NCBI RefSeq assembly: GCF_019710745.1
Contig: NZ_JAHKJW010000051.1
Coordinates: 1-53,200, forward strand
Length of the DNA: 53,200 nt
Reading direction: 5' to 3'
From: Streptomyces beigongshangae
GTDB lineage: Bacteria > Actinomycetota > Actinomycetes > Streptomycetales > Streptomycetaceae
In this document: one piece after another, positions 51,375 through 53,200 of the stretch
Numbering within the stretch: position 1 is the first letter of the stretch
Layout: each line of letters begins with the position of its first letter
The notes under the pieces: model-generated
The model's database searches: none
The model's input: the letters and a program-made list of their open reading frames with translations, nothing else
What the model was told of the DNA's origin: nothing
Program-made: the position numbers and the translations under genes

Positions 51375-51944
51375 TCAGCCGGCCAGTGCTCCGGGCCACG
51401 GTCCGGGCGCGGCCACCTCCGGCTCCTCCCGCACCTCGGTGCCGAAGAGCTTGAAGCCCCGGCGCAGGTAGTTGTCCATCGCGTGCTCCCCGTCCTTGCT
51501 GCACGTGTGCAGCCAGACGCGCTTCGTCGGCACCCGGCCCGGCCACCGCCCGGCCAGGTCCCAGGCCCGCGCGGCACCGTACGAGAGGAGGTGACCGCCG
51601 ATGCGGCGGCCGCGGAAGGCCGGGACCAGCCCGAAGTAGACGATCTCCACGACGCCCTCGTCCTGCGCCTCCAGCTGGACGTACCCGGCGGGGGTCCCGC
51701 GGTCGTAGGCCACCCAGGTCTCCACGCCCGGCCGCAGCAGGTCCTCCTGCCACCGCGCGTACGTCCAGCCGAGCCGGTCCGTCCAGCGGATGTCCCCGCC
51801 GACGGAGGCGTACAGGAAGCGGCTGAACTCGGGGGACGGCACCTCGGCGCGGATGATCCGGACGTCGCCGTCGGGCGCGGCGGCCGGCAGCAGGTCGTCC
51901 GGGGAGGTCTGCTCCAGGGACCAGGTGGTCACAGCGATGCTCAT
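51375..51944 (-). CDS. GNAT family acetyltransferase
   Basis: A 189-residue GNAT enzyme: YVQLEAQDEGVVEIVYFGLV and the acetyl-CoA motif RGRRIGGHLLSYG, then VWLHTCSKDGEHAMDNYLRRGF. ATG 51944 is used; upstream frame is Pro/Arg-rich. Substrate unknown. Same strand as the sulfur operon and upstream of it, with a 133-base gap before the leader peptide. Confidence 0.88.
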   Translation of the reverse strand: MSIAVTTWSLEQTSPDDLLPAAAPDGDVRIIRAEVPSPEFSRFLYASVGGDIRWTDRLGWTYARWQEDLLRPGVETWVAYDRGTPAGYVQLEAQDEGVVEIVYFGLVPAFRGRRIGGHLLSYGAARAWDLAGRWPGRVPTKRVWLHTCSKDGEHAMDNYLRRGFKLFGTEVREEPEVAAPGPWPGALAG

Positions 51945-52005
51945 ACGGCTCAGCGAACCACGGGGGCGGGCCTTCACCCAAAGCGGGCCGGCCCCCGGAC
52001 GGCGG

Positions 52006-53200
52006 TCACTGCACCGAGTCGTCGACCGCCGACAGCGGGACCGCGTACAGCACCCGCTCCGGGGCCGCCGGCGGCTTCCACGCGCCGTCCTTGTCCGCCG
52101 CCCCGTCGGTGAGCGTCCACAGCTCGCCGGTCTCCCGCCAGTACGACAGCGACTCGGTGCGCCGCCCCCAGCAGGCGTACGACGTTCCGCCCGATCCGCA
52201 CTGCGCGGCCTTGGCGGCGCTCCCGTCCTGGCGCCAGAGCGTGCCGTGCCGGTCGCGGCCGCCCGGGGCGTGGCCCGTGTACCAGTCGGCCTCGTCCGCC
52301 CCGTCCGGCTTGTGGGAGAGGACGCCCCGGAGCCCGACGGCCTCGGTCTCGTACGCCTCGTCCGCGTCCACGACCCCCCGGGCGTCCCCGGCGAGCAGGC
52401 CCGTGCGGTCGCTCGCGGTGCTGTAGTGGTAGCGCCAGACCCGGGCCGGTTCGGAGCCGCCGGGGCTGAACCACTCGTTCGCGACCAGGCTGTCCGGGGT
52501 CGAGGTGCGGTCCAGGGAGACCGAGGCGAAACAGGGCCGGCCGTTGTCGTCGCCCGCGCTGCACGCCCCGCCGGCGAGGTGGTACGAGCCGACGGCCGGC
52601 AGCACGTACCGGTGGCCGCGCGCCGACCAGCCGCCGTCGACCTTCCCCACCTCGGCGCCGTCCACGTCGGCCCGCAGGATGCGGTTCATGTCGAAGACGA
52701 ACAGGGCGCTGTTGTGGGCGGCGCCGTTCCTCGCGGTCACGATCAGCTTGTCCTGGTACCAGACCATGCCGCCGACGTGGGAGCGGACGGCGCCGAAGTC
52801 CTTGCCGCCGGCGAGCGGGGCGACCAGCAGGACCCAGCGGTACTTCAGGTTCTCCGGGTCGTTCGCGTCGATGAAGGCGACCTTGGCCAGCCCCTTGTCG
52901 CCCGCCGGCCCGCCGGCCCGCCGGTCGTTGTGGGTCCAGCCGGCCAGGATCACCCGGTCGGAGCCCCATCTGCCGTCGGCGTCGGCGTCCCCGGAGGTGG
53001 TGACGGACCGCGGCAGCCACTTCTGCGTCGTGGCGTCCTCGGCGTCCCAGCAGTACGCGCGCGTGGCGGCCGGCTCGACGGGCAGGGCGGCCGACTCGGT
53101 GGCGGCGCAGTCGGCCCTGTTGCGCATCGGGTGGTCGGCGCTGCGGAGGACCTCGTCCACGCCGACGGCCCCGCCCATGCCGCTCTCCAGCGTGTCCAGC
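52006..53200 (-). CDS. Secreted or cell-surface protein of unknown function, 5' end outside window
   Basis: The frame is open to the window edge, so the start is missing (an internal ATG at 53178 is preceded by coding-like LDTLESG). The visible 390-plus residues look like an extracellular beta-rich protein: CAATESAALPVEPAATRAYCW, FGAVRSHVGGMVWYQDKLIVTA, SYHLAGGACSAG, RVWRYHYST and LSYWRETGELWTL. The several Cys and alternating strands suggest a secreted propeller-like fold. I do not recognise the family. Confidence 0.75.
   Translation of the reverse strand, partial: LDTLESGMGGAVGVDEVLRSADHPMRNRADCAATESAALPVEPAATRAYCWDAEDATTQKWLPRSVTTSGDADADGRWGSDRVILAGWTHNDRRAGGPAGDKGLAKVAFIDANDPENLKYRWVLLVAPLAGGKDFGAVRSHVGGMVWYQDKLIVTARNGAAHNSALFVFDMNRILRADVDGAEVGKVDGGWSARGHRYVLPAVGSYHLAGGACSAGDDNGRPCFASVSLDRTSTPDSLVANEWFSPGGSEPARVWRYHYSTASDRTGLLAGDARGVVDADEAYETEAVGLRGVLSHKPDGADEADWYTGHAPGGRDRHGTLWRQDGSAAKAAQCGSGGTSYACWGRRTESLSYWRETGELWTLTDGAADKDGAWKPPAAPERVLYAVPLSAVDDSVQ

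Overview
This 53.2 kb stretch is chromosomal DNA from a Streptomyces or very close relative. The GC content is very high, third codon positions are almost always G or C, and GTG starts are common. The gene content is typical of the genus: a two-domain geosmin synthase, an SSI-family protease inhibitor, a DUF5753/XRE regulator next to a DUF574-type methyltransferase, an SAV2148-type HEPN protein, TreY/TreZ/GlgX, and a sulfur assimilation cluster in actinomycete order. I see no tRNA, rRNA, phage, insertion sequence or CRISPR array. Most of the window is core or near-core chromosome.

Region by region. 1-3426: a sensor kinase with a nitrate/nitrite-sensing type architecture (its 3' end runs off the window) preceded by an orphan sugar-type binding lipoprotein. 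3956-7215: a signalling cassette of S-adenosylmethionine methyltransferase, XRE/DUF5753 regulator, RsbW-like ATPase and a small unknown protein. 7349-9855: an ABC exporter translationally coupled to an AIM24-type protein. 9939-10720: a frameshifted gene remnant. 10785-15236: geosmin synthase, an M24 peptidase and a degenerate aminoglycoside-phosphotransferase-like protein. 15349-23128: the glycogen-to-trehalose enzymes TreZ, TreY and GlgX on the minus strand, with an FHA protein and an SSI inhibitor inserted on the plus strand. 23309-25557: two secreted proteins that together look like one copper amine oxidase cut in two. 25672-29776: HEPN protein, DnaQ-like exonuclease, and a divergent EamA exporter/LysR pair. 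29985-34195: an intact phosphotransferase-family kinase and a sugar ABC importer without its own ATPase. 34365-41529: macrolide-type glycosyltransferase, CDP-alcohol phosphatidyltransferase, MMPL transporter, and three small-molecule or unknown genes. 41633-51241: the sulfur cluster, all minus strand. 51375-53200: a GNAT acetyltransferase and a secreted protein cut by the window end.

The sulfur cluster is the most coherent pathway. A 27-residue leader peptide with a late Cys codon and an inverted repeat precede sulfite reductase, a 59-residue zinc-ribbon-like protein, APS reductase (cysH), APS kinase (cysC) and sulfate adenylyltransferase (cysD, cysN). A sulfonate-type importer (ssuA, ssuB, ssuC) and a CbiX-type chelatase, which would complete siroheme for the sulfite reductase, follow. 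Several junctions overlap by four bases, so the genes are probably co-translated.

The observations most worth a second look are: the split amine-oxidase-like pair with a substituted active site; the leader peptide and mRNA structure before sulfite reductase; a probably leaderless glycosyltransferase promoter with an operator in its spacer; a pseudokinase; a sensor kinase with Ser where the phospho-acceptor His is expected; and a series of short tandem repeats that sit at gene 3' ends. Function names rest on motifs and remembered family features; no database search was possible.
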